From Arcuatula senhousia (taxonomy: Eukaryota; Mollusca; Bivalvia; Mytilida; Mytilidae): DNA of 64,000 nt. Where the stretch lies: NCBI GenBank assembly GCA_963971305.1, contig OZ020305.1:48961080-49025079 (forward strand), read 5' to 3'. Of the stretch, positions 42,123 through 53,129 are shown in pieces; positions within the stretch are counted from its first letter, which is position 1, and the number at the start of each line of letters is the position of its first letter. The notes beneath the pieces were generated by a model, which saw nothing but the letters and a program-made list of their open reading frames with translations, was not told the origin of the DNA and did no database searches. Made by a program: the position numbers and the translations under genes.

Positions 42123-42512
42123 AGCGGGACCCGGATGGCGAATAGGCCCGCAGCCGAGCCTAGCTTATCGTAAGAGGCGACTAAGGGTCTTGGGATTCTG
42201 GTGCCGGGTCGAAGAGCGCTCAGAAACCCGGCATCAGGTCATGCCGCTTTGCTCACAGGTGGTTGAAAGGGGCAGCCCTGGCATCGAGAGATTCGGGGTC
42301 GTCAAGCGATAATGCGGAAAACCTGACCGCAAACCAAAGTGGTGCACCGTGTTGGAAAAAAAAATCACGTTCCTCGCACGTTAAAGAACCCTGCTGCAGG
42401 TCTTGGTAAGAGTAGGACCTGTAGGATCCACATGCAGGAGGCTAAATTTCCCGTCCCTACCCATCACTCCTTTTTCCAGTACCAGTCAAATTCGCCTACC
42501 CGATTGGCTTTC
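42123..42512 (+). mobile_element. Chimeric retroposon: family A head joined to family B body
   Basis: 42123-42210 follows family A (CTTATCGTAAGAGGCGACTA, AGGGTCTTGGGATTCTG). From 42211 the sequence is family B (GAGCGCTCAGAAACC, CTGCTGCAGGTCTTGG, CCCATCACTCCTTTTTCCAG). The switch is clean and occurs at a shared CGGGTC motif. The 3' tail is missing; unrelated sequence starts after GATTGGC. Confidence 0.8.
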
Positions 42513-42539
42513 ACTATGAACCAAAAAAATTACTGTCTA

Positions 42540-43085
42540 TACCAGACACAGTCATTTTTTTACTGCCTTACACTGCTATTTACTGTGAAACTACTGCCAA
42601 AACAACAGTGAATTACCATTATCACCCTATACAATCAAGGACAGTTTGTGACAGTGATTACCTTCCGCCTATAATGCACTGTCCTACATTGGCCTGCACT
42701 GTCCGACATTGGTACAGTTTCTCATAGATCGTGACAGACTTTACCTGGATTGTTAATCACTGTCCTAAATTGTTACAATTTTGGGCAGTAGTTAACAATT
42801 TAACCTGTATTGTTTATCACTGTCCTGGTCCGTAACAATTTTGCACAGCAGTTGACAATTTTTCTTGACCTATTATGCACTGTCCACCATTGCCATAGTA
42901 AAAGGCAGTTCTTGACAAGATATCCACTAACTGTTATGCACTGTTGTGAATTGCAGCAGAAAAAAAAATAGGTCATGACAGATTTGTATTTTCTGTCTTG
43001 AACTGTCATGAACTTAAGCAGGAAATAATAGATTGTTACAGTTTGTAATGGTTTATTATTTACTGTCCTTCATTTTGTTAGTTTT
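42540..43085. repeat. Diverged ~65-bp minisatellite with CACTGTCC core
   Basis: The core CACTGTCC or close variants recurs roughly every 60-70 bp from about 42678 to 42940, with TTGACA/ACAGTT words between. The copies are diverged, so the array is old. There is no coding frame. Confidence 0.6.
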
Positions 43086-44195
43086 TGGCGGCGACAAGAA
43101 TATTTGTATTAATAATAACCTAGCCTGATACAACGCATGCTCGAAGTTCCACATATTTTTGTATCAGTATCGGAATCAAAACCACAAGTTTATAAACAAC
43201 CCGGAAATACTCCTATATGTTTAAAAAACTCAAGGAACTCCTCTAACACAACTTTATAGAGCACAAATGTAACCTATTATCCTTATGTCAAACATCACAT
43301 TAACGTTTACAGCCGCTGACAAAAAAAAAGATCTTCTATTTCAAGGTGGTGTCCATATACCATATATGAATTAAATTTCTATACTAATCTGTACATAACC
43401 CATGAAAAAATTTCGACACATTTGATTTGGCACTGACCATTTGATTTTCAGGGTGGAGCTGGAATTTAAAAAAATATATATTCTGGCTCTAATTTTTGGC
43501 CTAAAAAATAGTCTGACCAGCTTATACATGTTATAGGGCGAAAAAAATAATCTGGCCCTCATTTTGCGCATTAGAACAAAGAGATTTTATGAACAAAATT
43601 TTCTAGCATTGTATGTATGGAAAAAAAATAAGTTGGCCCGCGCAGCGGTCGAAAAAAATTCCCGGCTCGGGTGAAAATCCCAGCCCCCCACCCCCAAAAA
43701 TCTAATGGTCGTTGCCTTAGTTTACCTACCAGCAACCACGTAAACACACAACTATGTGCTACAGTTTCTCCTTGGCCAGATATCTTGCTCTGGTACTCCT
43801 GCTTGATAGAGGACAGTGGCCCCGGGACAGTTGCACGCGTTCTTTTGCCAGAGAAATTTGTAAAATAACCTTCTAATCCGGCTTATTTACACTGAACTTA
43901 ATTTATCGACTGAAGACGGGTTTGAAACAATTTTTTTTTGGCCTTTTGCACTAGGTCTTTTGTAGAACTAATCGCCATTCATTTAAAAAATAAAATAAAA
44001 AAAACTTTCTTGGTTGTTTTCATAGATTTTGAACAAGACCTCATTTTGAAAATAATGCTGAATGTTGACGCTTGAGACCACACAAAATAACCAAATTAAA
44101 TAATAAGTTGAAATAACCAGATAAGACACTATGTTTTAATAAAATCATCACGTCAACAAAGTTTCAAGCCATAAAATGGATAATTCGTGAGGCCG
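43086..44195. other. No recognised gene
   Basis: AT-rich sequence with short frames only. I see no repeats shared with other parts of the window. Confidence 0.35.
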
Positions 44196-44199
44196 ATTT

Positions 44200-44375
44200 G
44201 TTTTTCTCGGAAAAGCGATGGCGGACCTCGAAGAAAGCACCTAGATTTTCTGAAAATGTTTTTTTTTCTCGGAAAAGCGATAGCGGACCTCGAAGAAGAA
44301 AGCACCTAGATTTTCAGAAAATGCATTCTTGGTAAAGCGATAGCGGACCTCGACGAAAGCATCTAGATTCGGAAA
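44200..44375. repeat. Three ~60-70 bp tandem units
   Basis: Each unit has AAAGCGATRGCGGACCTCG, GAAAGCAYCTAGATT and GGAAAA. The period varies slightly through a GAAGAA expansion in unit 2. From 44376 to 44734 there is no recognised feature. Confidence 0.75.
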
Positions 44376-44746
44376 AACACTTTGCCTATCATGTGCCGGC
44401 CTATCAATCATAAAAAATGAGCATGATATGTTTTCGCTACTTTTCCTTGAAAAAGAAGTTCTATATTTTACTCTTTCTTTTTTATTAAAATGTATTATTA
44501 ATCATGGCTCATTTGAAGGACTTTTACATGTTAAAATATGTTTCATGGTTTAGAAAATTTCTAAAAACCCTACAAATGCAGGGTGTGACAAATAAATCTC
44601 ACCTTTGTACGTTTTGCTAGATCTGAGGCTAGATCACCCTTTAAATAAAGGCACGACTATGCATTTAAAATAAATAATCAATTAATATAATATATTATTA
44701 CTTGTGTTAGTTTTTGTTAAAAAATTAAAACTGTGAACATATGAAG

Positions 44747-45671
44747 AGTGAGTTGGTGTCTTACGCCCTTGCAACGCTATATAGGTTATTTAAAAGCGAT
44801 AAACATGAAAAAGATGATAAAATGAACATGAAATGATGATGAGAAAGGGGAATATCAAATTTTGAAGACCACAACAAAATGGGAGAGGTGGGTAGAAAAA
44901 ATAACCCTATGTGATGCTCTTCTTGGCGGTCAACAAAGGGGTCTTTTACGTGCATGAAGCGTGACACTCTCACCAAACGTTGGCTCACTATGGTCAGCGG
45001 TCAGGATTTCTGTATTATAGACATGAAGACACCCGCGGACGATGGTCATCCTTTCACCCACCAAGGGTACACACTTTGTCGCACTGGCAGAATCAGAATC
45101 TCAAGACCCTTAGTCGCCTCTTACGGCAAACTATACTCTGCTGTGGGCCAGTTCAGCTACCGGACCCTTCCCGTGCGGGGCCCGGGTGGCGAATAGGCCC
45201 GCAGCAGAGCCTAGCTTGTCGTAAGAGGCGACTAAGGGTCTTGGGATTCTGACGTCGGGTCAGTGCTCAGCCCACAGAGCGACCAAGTGTGTACCCTAGG
45301 TGGCTGAATAGGGTGGCCCTCGTCCGCGGGGGTTGTCAGGTCTATAATACGGAAACCCTGACCGCCGACCATAGTGGGCCAACGTGTGTGGAGAGTGCCA
45401 CGCTTCATGCACGTAAAAGACCCCTTTGTGGACCGCCAAGTAGTGCACCACATAGGCTAAATTTTCCGCCCCTACCCACCTCTCCCCTTTTCCTGTAGTT
45501 CTTCAAAATTTACCGGTCCTTTGTTTCCCATCCCACCCCATATTTCATTTATCATCATCATTTCATGTTCATTTTATCACCCTTTTCATGTTCATCGCCT
45601 GTAAATAACCTATATAGCGTTGCACGGGCGTAAAACACCAACTCACTCACTCACTCACAGCTACCGGACCC
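44747..45671 (-). mobile_element. Family A retroposon, older copy hosting another A
   Basis: Diverged A copy 44747-45167 (plus 45658-45671 restored by the nested duplication), flanked by GAACATATGAAG at 44735-44746 and 45672-45683. A second, younger A lies inside near its head. Confidence 0.88.
45168..45657 (+). mobile_element. Family A retroposon nested in family A
   Basis: Complete, low-divergence copy in opposite orientation to its host, with a 14-bp duplication CAGCTACCGGACCC (45154-45167 and 45658-45671). Confidence 0.92.
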
Positions 45672-45683
45672 GAACATATGAAG

Positions 45684-46529
45684 AAAAATAAAGTCAATGA
45701 AGAAATACTTACAGAAGATAATATATTATATTTTCCGACCATACATAGATATACTTTTATTTTAAAACATTTCTAATGTAATTTGATTTAATGATATAAA
45801 TCCTTCAAAATCTTTTCCTGTCAAAATAGGTATGACTAGATTCGTTTTTAAAAAATAATAATTTAGATCATTAATAGGGTTGAAATACATTTGGAACGTC
45901 AGGTGTCCTAAAGTAAGGAGAAAAATTAGGGAGTATCCCAAATTGAGAGACCTTCGAAAACATGACTCAACTTTGGTCTTAAAACGGACTTTGGTAAGGT
46001 CATACAATGTTTAATAAAAAATATCTGATAAATGATTCTGATATGTTTCAATGATACAAATAAAGGCTAGATAAAGAATTAGGATTAAAATTTATAACTA
46101 AAATAGTAAATTTGGAATGACAGAATAAAAAGGAATATATATAATTTATGTACATGTACCAGTATTAGTTTGTTAATTTATTACGAGTTTTTTAATTCAG
46201 AATTATTTGAAATAAAATGATTTCCGTCCTTTGGTGCATTTAAATATCAGAATACACGTACGGCTTGTTGATTTTGGTAGTAAAAATAAACATGTCAAAA
46301 CTTCTTGCACAATAAACATTTAAACTCATCATACCAATTCAAAGAAATATTTCACAGATACAATATACCATCAGTTTTATAGATATTAATTCCTTTTATA
46401 CAAATTCATTTTTACCACAGGACTATTTTTACAACTAAAAGAGCTTAATTAAAAAAGATTTTTAACTTATTCATAGATTAGATTAATCAAACGCTCAAGA
46501 CTGCGCGAACGTATATTAAATGAAATTAA
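45684..46529. other. No recognised gene
   Basis: Very AT-rich. An 81-codon minus-strand frame at 45762-46007 is hydrophobic and shows no motif or splice context; I do not call it a gene. Confidence 0.35.
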
Positions 46530-47222
46530 ATAAAGAAGCAAAGGTGTACCAAAGGGGTAATCAGTATCATAAAACCGTAAAGACAAAGACTAAACCGGCA
46601 GACAAAAACTCATCACAACAAAAAAAACCACATAACAACATAAAACACACACACACACACATAACAACAAAACCGCATTCAGCAACGTGAACTCAAGTCG
46701 AAACGAGAGTGAACTCAGGTGCTCCGGAAGAGTAAGCAGTTCCTGCTTGCTATAGCACACCCCTCACGTTGCCAAAGATCGATTAAGTGTTGGTCAAATC
46801 CGGAAAGGATGACATTACAAAACTCTATGTCAAACCAACATCTGTGGTCATCTGAGAGATAGAAATCCCGTATTTGTAAACAAGCACATGATGTCGTCCG
46901 TAAAGTTTCTTGAGTGATGACAACAACCTGGGAGCAACGTACCCCTGTGTTAACAATTTGCTTGTCAGCGGTGTAGCTCTATCAAGGAAGTCGTTGTACT
47001 CCCCACATGCTCTGGAATAACGAATCAATTGTGGTACGTAAACTCCATATACTGGAGCGTACGGAATGTTGCTACACATAAAGGGAAAGTTAACTATTGG
47101 AAAGTTGAAGTCATCACGTTTGTCATAAAGTCTTGTACAAAGCCTTCCTTGTGTGTCAATTCCGAGAAATAGATCCAAATATGAAGCAGACCTCCTAGAA
47201 TCTGTAGTGTCCTTTATCTCAA
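46530..47222 (-). pseudogene. PLE 3' end: RT C-terminus and 3' UTR
   Basis: The minus-strand frame 46825-47222 starts inside LEIKDTTDSRRSASYLDL and ends ISQMTTDVGLT, followed by the 3' UTR (AGTAAGCAGTTCCTGC, AACGAGAGTGAACTCAGG). It lacks the catalytic core, as expected of a 5'-truncated insertion. It is a subfamily distinct from the 24.8-kb copy. Confidence 0.75.
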
Positions 47223-47313
47223 GTGGCACACTCCGCACATGTTGATTCACTATGGTCAGCGGTCAGGGTTTCCGTATTATAGACCTGACAACCCCCGCGG
47301 ATGAGGGCCACCC

Positions 47314-49376
47314 GAATCCCTGACTTATCGGCCCATACCTGATATCGGCATACACATTATCGGCCCACTGCCATTATCGGTCCATTATAATAATATTCAT
47401 GTAGTTTTATAAATTTGGGAGTTTTTATCCTGTTTTATTGTACATGACAATAAATATTTGGTTGAGATTTTCCCCTTTATATTTCATATAAATTAGTATT
47501 TTTTATACAATTTATTACCAAACCATTTCTCGACAGATTTTCATGAAATAAAAACCAAAATATGCATAATTATCTGAAGTTTATTGTTTATTTGCAAATC
47601 TGTTAAAACCTCTTGGTTCATTTTTATACTCCAATATTAAAACACATAGAAAAAAAATTAACAAAAATATTCGGTTAAAATATTAAGGAAAATGATTTCC
47701 AAAATGTTTCATTTGTGTTTTAATTATGATTTAAGCAAACCCATGTATTATTTTATGATGCCAAAATTTAGAAATAAACTTGTAATATTGCTGCATCTGT
47801 TGGCTTTTATTTTACAAAAATCGGTTGAAAAATGACTTGGTAAGAATTTTTTGAAAAAATGTGAATTTATATGAAATAAAATGTAAAAAATATAAAGCGT
47901 GAAATACTTTTGACGTCGCACTGTAGCTTATTTGTTAAAAATCATTACATAAACTACTGTAGGAGCTTGGAGGCACTGAGCTCGTCGTCATCATACTTAA
48001 TATTTTGATGAATGTCCTCATGTAGCTGTATTCTATTAGCCGACTTACAGACCTCAGATGCGGTCAAAATGTATTTCACGGAAACAGAATAATTGATTGC
48101 AATTTTTATTGGAACAGCCCCTCTGTCTATAAGGTCATAATAATACCCACTGACAACACTAGCACCTTTTGGAAAGGATATCCCCCAGTCACCAGTACAA
48201 TTGCTTTTCAAAATTTCAACTTCCCCCGATAGATTTCATTAAATAATAGCCATAGTCATCATCATCCGCAACAACAGCTAAAATTGTATTCTTGCAAATT
48301 AAATCTTCAAGTTTGTATTCTTCGTCTTCATGTGAGGTAGATTCATCGACTGGAGCTACTTCACGAATCATTTGAACTAAACGGGAACCTCCCCGAATAC
48401 TTAGGTTTGCACAGGATTCGTACTTCGTTGATAGGCAACTGTCGCAACTATAGCATGACAAATTTGTTAATTCAAGTTCCGAATTTCCAAATGCTGTGCA
48501 AACACAATGTACTTTTCGAATTTCAGGTACACTTTTGAAATTTTGTTTTACATTTCTAGAAATCTAAAGATTCTTCGCTTACAACCGGCAAATTTCGGAT
48601 TTGTTAGATTCGAATTGCAAAAATCGTAAAAGTCTTTTCCATTTTGAATTGTACAACGACCACGGATGACGGACAAATCTGCTGCTCTCTTTATGTATCA
48701 GGCCACCGGCTGAAGGTTCTCTAATAAATATTTTAACTGCTCGGATTGCCAAGAAGCACTAAATTGGTGATAAGGAAACGAACTAAGAATTTGCATTTTT
48801 ATACATTGGCCTTGGCCTACCAGGGGTAAAAAGAGTACTATCCTGGTGTTTGGGGTATTCTTGAATATTCATGCTGCTTTCACTGTCTTACATTTTAACT
48901 TTGAAAATTGAACAAAAAATTGGACAAATTGAAATAAGCTGAAAGCTGAAAAAAACCTGAAATACCTGAAATCTACGCAGACAAAAAAAAACAAAAACAG
49001 GCGCACTTGTGAGAACCTATGCAGAACCTACCCTGGAAGTGCCTACCATCCCAGTGTAGGTAGAATAAGCTGAAATTTGATGAAAGAAAAACAATATGCA
49101 ATGCAATGCAAAAACACAAAACAGTGATGATCACGGGCTATACCACACCCGTAACAAATCGGTATACTTCTTTTAATGTTATAAATTATAAATAATAATT
49201 TAAGGATATCTTCTCATTCTCTCTATTGTAGAGAGTTTTAACATAAAACTTTACAATACAAAAATAACCAACTAATTTTTGATGGGCCGATTTCGTTATG
49301 TGCCGATTCTGTTATGGACCGATTACGCGATGGACCGATTTTGTGATGGGCCGATAACTCCAGACACCTTGTCACC
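47314..49376. mobile_element. 2063-bp DNA transposon with subterminal repeats
   Basis: It is flanked by the 9-bp duplication GGGCCACCC (47305-47313 and 49377-49385), and removal restores family A. Both ends carry several copies of TATCGGCCCAT-type motifs in inverted orientation (47330-47395; 49280-49365). The 9-bp duplication suggests Mutator-like or a similar superfamily. No transposase was found, but a broken gene lies inside (47954-48690). Confidence 0.72.
47954..48690 (-). pseudogene. Broken cysteine-containing gene inside the 2063-bp element
   Basis: On the minus strand three successive frames make one colinear protein with two frameshifts. They carry LSVIRGRCTIQNGKDFYDFC (about 48680-48580), then VPEIRKVHCVCTAFG and CYSCDSCLSTKYESC, an acidic stretch and DYGYYLMKSIGG (to 48216). 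After a shift near 48215 come GISFPKGASVVSGYYYDLID and a final stop at 47954. CxxC pairs suggest metal binding. I do not recognise the family with confidence; similar sequences are, in my memory, common as uncharacterised proteins in molluscs and cnidarians. It could be a transposase C-terminus or a captured gene. Confidence 0.55.
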
Positions 49377-49478
49377 GGGCCACCCTATTCAGCCACCTAG
49401 GGTACACACCTGGTCGCTCTGTGGGTCGAGCAACATATTAAAATAAATGTTCAACACATTAAGTCTAATGACACATTA

Positions 49479-49889
49479 CTAGTAATTATGTTCATGATGA
49501 GTCAGTCCTTTAACTGATGTACCAACAAAATTCATTTCGTCAGCGGTTTTGTCATCTACCACCACAATTCGAAGGACTTCATCCTTCATCTCCGTCTGTG
49601 TTTTCAGATCCGTCGGAGTCGTCCTTGTTTTCAGGTCGTTTCTTTTTATCTCATCTGTTTCTATCATCTGGCCTTTCGTTTCGTTTTCCTTAGTTTGAGT
49701 TGTAGCATCTTTCTTTATTATAATTATAGGGTTTGCCATCCAAAAGGCCGACAGGCAATATTGCTTACCGTTTTCAAGGATTGCCTTTTCATCCTTGTTC
49801 ACTCCTGCATATCCCATTGGGATAACACTTGCTGAATATCTCTCGCTGTTAATAGCCTCTTTTCTTATCTTTAGTACCTTTTTCGCCAT
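49479..49889 (-). CDS. Hypothetical 136-aa ORF
   Basis: It has an ATG start, a basic N-terminus (MAKKVLKIRKEA) and a central Lys/Thr/Glu-rich region with repeated KTQTE-like words. It is not recognised. Upstream on the same strand (about 50090-50180) a frame has LLPTPKAKRPRLDID, which may be part of the same gene, separated by stops. It may be a gag-like or regulatory ORF of an unidentified element, or a chance frame. Confidence 0.3.
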   Translation of the reverse strand: MAKKVLKIRKEAINSERYSASVIPMGYAGVNKDEKAILENGKQYCLSAFWMANPIIIIKKDATTQTKENETKGQMIETDEIKRNDLKTRTTPTDLKTQTEMKDEVLRIVVVDDKTADEMNFVGTSVKGLTHHEHNY

Positions 49890-50570
49890 CTGGGGTTTTT
49901 AAGAAAGTACTCAGTGGAGCGACATACCTATTCCACTTTTGGCTATTTTTACAACTTTTTAGTCGGGAAGAAGTTAACGAGAACTGTCCTTCTTACTTTA
50001 GAAAGGTTTTATTGGGGAGTATCTATCCCCTGTTGGTTCTGCAACTGTAGAGTCCTGTATAACTACTATGTTACCAGTGTTTAAAGTATCTCGTCAGTCA
50101 ATATCCAGTCTAGGTCTCTTTGCCTTTGGGGTTGGTAGCAATGGTAATACGGGTCTTGACATTATCCTTACTGGCGATGCAACCTACTTATTAGAATTAC
50201 TTTAATTGGTGATCATTTATTCCCAGGGTGATACTAACTGGAGATGATAATTCGTCGCTGAAGTTTCATATCTTGTCTAATGAACTTTTCTCACCATGTT
50301 TAAAGTTATTGCAGGTTTTTCCTGTTCTGTTCTTTCCTCCGACCCCCGTTTCTTTGGGGAACTATTAGACAATAAACAATCTTTTTGGCTTGAATATAGC
50401 AAATTTTCTGACAAAATACATAACTTTAGAATTAATCAGGATATAGCTATTTGATAAGATATCAGCTGAAAAGGAAGACACCTCTTTACAAAATAGAAAA
50501 TAATGAGATGTGGAATATGTTTATGCGGCACACTTTAAAAATCTATGATAAAAAATACCAAATTAAACCT

Positions 50571-50786
50571 AAAAAAAGTTCTTGAAATTTTAAATCAAAC
50601 TAAATCAAACTGACCCATACAATTAAAATCATTGAACAGTTGTACAAGTTATTATTTTTCCTTCAAAAATTTCCGTACAAAAAAAGTTCTTGAAATTTTA
50701 AATCAAACTAAATAAAACTGACCCATACAATTAAAATCATTGAACAGTTGTACAAGTTATTATTTTTCCTTCAAAAATTTCCGTAC
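50571..50786. repeat. Two near-identical 108-bp tandem units
   Basis: AAAAAGTTCTTGAAATTTTA starts both units, 108 bp apart, with only about one difference (AAATCAAAC versus AAATAAAAC). This is a recent tandem duplication. Confidence 0.85.
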
Positions 50787-50905
50787 AAGTTATTACTTGT
50801 ACAACTGATTTTGTACAGGTCATAACTTGTACGATGCCATCATACAAGTAATAACTTGTACAAATTTTTCATACAGGTTATAACTTGTACAAAATAATAA
50901 CATGT
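50785..50905. repeat. Array of palindromic TACAAGTTAT motifs
   Basis: It begins with the imperfect palindrome GTACAAGTTATTACTTGTAC. It is followed by TACAGGTCATAACTTGTAC, ATACAAGTAATAACTTGTAC and ATACAGGTTATAACTTGTAC at about 25-35 bp spacing. Each can form an 8-9 bp stem. Confidence 0.75.
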
Positions 50906-51000
50906 ACACGACATATATATTTATATAGGCTCCAGACAAAATGTTTAGTGTGAAAAACCTGAGATACTGATGATTCTTAGGTGTTACCAAATTCACCCTG

Positions 51001-51125
51001 GTGACTCCCAATGTTGTTATGTGGTTTGTTTGTTTTGTTGTGATGATTTTTGTCTGCCGGTTTTGTCTTTGTCTTTACGGTTTTATGATACTGATTACCC
51101 CTTTGGTACACCTTTGCTTCTTGCA
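51001..51125 (+). repeat. PLE 3' UTR fragment
   Basis: It matches the 46.5-kb subfamily 3' end (GTTATGTGGTTTGTTTGTTT, GTCTGCCGGTTTTGTCTTTG, GATTACCCCTTTGGTACACC, TTTGCTTCTT). It is 5'-truncated. From 51126 to 51370 nothing is recognised. Confidence 0.65.
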
Positions 51126-51371
51126 TTGTAGAAGAAATTGTAGAAAACAAGTCGCAATTGTCAGCAAAAGTCGGAGAATTTTATACTACGACTCCTAAAA
51201 ATAAATTGAAAGCCAGAGTGAGAGACCAGATTTTTCTCATGTTATGCAAAAAGAAAAAACCTTACAGACGAAAAACTGAGGTAACTATTAATTCAATTTA
51301 GAATAAAATGCTGAAATTATGAAATAAATAAAAAATTACAAATAATTTCTAGAAAACAAACTTTGCTACGC

Positions 51372-51890
51372 TAGTTAGTTAGTTAGTTAGTTATTGCTTT
51401 ACTCCCAAGCAGCACGATTTCGGCTATATCCGGGAGATGAACATGAAAATGGTGATACAATTAACATGAAATGATGATGAAGTGGAAGAAATGGGGACAC
51501 AAGGCCAATCGGGTAGGATAGTTTTGACTGCCACTGGAAAAAGGAGTGATGGGTAGGGACGGGAAATTTTGCCTCCTGCATGGGGATCCTACGGGTCCTA
51601 CTCTTACCGAGACCTGCAGCAGGGATCTTTAATGTGCGAGGAACGTGACATTTTTCCCAACACGGTGCACCACTATGGTTTGCGGTCAGGTTTTCCGCAT
51701 TATCGCCTGACGACCCCGCATCTCTCGATGTCAGGGCTGCCCCATTCAACCACCTGGGGCACACATCCCAGTCGCTTTGTGGGCAAAGCGGCCTGACCCC
51801 GATGTCAGGTTTCTGAGCGCTCTTTAGTGGACTTTTACCGACAAGCTTAGCGCTGCTGCGGGCCTATTCGCCTCCCGGGCCCCGCACGGG
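51372..51890 (-). mobile_element. Family B retroposon, full length
   Basis: Complete B copy from the TAAC-type tail (as TTAG repeats) to CCCCGCACGGG. It is 97% or so like 6076-6587 by eye. The flanks share only TACGC, so the target duplication is unclear. Confidence 0.88.
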
Positions 51891-52527
51891 ATTACGCAAA
51901 ATTATGTCTGAGGTAAACCTTTAATGTAACACATATTTTCATATTTTTAAAAAAGTTGTATTTGTCTTTAAAAAGAAGTTGATTAGAAGAACCAGTTGCT
52001 GTGTCAAACACAGAACCATCAGCTTCAAGAGTAAATGAAAGAAAAAGAAGGAGAAAATAAATCATCGAAAATGGATGGAAATGGAAAATACAAAAATGTA
52101 TAATCAGCTTATAAAAGTGATTTTGTAAAAAGCCTGTAAGCTATTTGGATCCAGTTCAACTTCTTCAGAATCTGACTAAGTCACTGTATAATTGTTTGCC
52201 TAATTGATTAAAATTAAATAGAATCAGTCGTCTTATAATCTTTTCTTCGTTTTAATGCCTTCAAATGGCATTACATTGATTTCTTGTCCTTCAAATTATG
52301 CTCGAATCTTTTATCTGTCAAAGAAGTGTATCAGATTATGATAATTATAATCATTAGTATGTAATAATTAAGCATTAAATGAGTTGTGTGCTCCATTTAC
52401 AAGAAACAGAAAGGTACGTATATGGTGTGTTTTAACACTTCAAAAATGATTATTTAATTTCCAAAAACAATGGTTGCTTTGTTTGGTTTATTATTTTAGT
52501 TTCAAATTCGTAATTGCACATTTAACA
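51891..52527. other. No recognised gene
   Basis: AT-rich with short lysine-rich frames (for example near 51995-52080). I see nothing supportable. Confidence 0.35.
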
Positions 52528-53057
52528 TTCCCCAGTTTGTTTTTTTTGGTTTTATTGTTCTATTCTCTTCATAATCATTTAGTGTTTGGTATTTTCAATA
52601 TTTTTGGTAGAGCGCCTCTGATGAGTCTTGAATAGACGAAACGCGCGTCAGGCGTAGCTAAATTTACTGTCTGGAACTTTGTTGTTATTTTTATTTCGAA
52701 CACACGTGAAGGTTAGCACTGCTGGTGGAGTTTTGGTTCCCCGAGGTTAGCCCGCTCCGGCACCAACACTTTTGTGTTGAAGAACACATCAAAGCTTTAG
52801 ATTATCCGTCTAAATTTCATAATTGTCTAAACCCTAAGGTTCTTCCTACCCAGACATAGGTTGATTATCTTAGTAATAATTTGGTTCCCCAGTTTGGTAT
52901 TTTTGGTTTTATTGTTCCATGCTCTTCATATTCATAAAGTGTTTGGCATTTTCAATATTTTTGGTAGAACGCCTCTGATGAGTCTTGAATAGACGAAACG
53001 CGCGTTAGGCGTATCAAAATTTATTGTCTGGAACTTTGTTGTCATTTGTATTTCTGA
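52528..53057 (+). repeat. Repeat G, two copies in direct orientation
   Basis: The copies at 52528-52699 and 52881-53057 share CCCCAGTTTGG/TTTTTTGG, TTGGTAGARCGCCTCTGATG, TAGACGAAACGCGCGT and GTCTGGAACTTTGTTGT. They are separated by ~180 bp including GGAGTTTTGGTTCCCCGAGG. The same repeat is at 23487-23665 reversed. Confidence 0.65.
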
Positions 53058-53129
53058 TATACACAGCTGTGAGACCATGTTGTCTCTAACCTATAATAAA
53101 AACATTTAATTAATCGTTTCCTTTTCTTG

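Larger units (their letters stand above)
47223..49432 (-). repeat. Family A internal fragment, split by a DNA element
   Basis: 47223-47313 and 49377-49432 are adjacent parts of an A body on the minus strand (CCGTATTATAGACCTGACAA ... CACCCTATTCAGCCACC). Head and tail are both missing. Confidence 0.8.

Noticed and set aside
45762..46007. 81-codon hydrophobic frame
   Set aside because: AT-rich, no motif, no splice sites or neighbours to support it.
51371..51897. 5-bp TACGC as target duplication of the B copy
   Set aside because: Too short and offset by two bases; left undecided.
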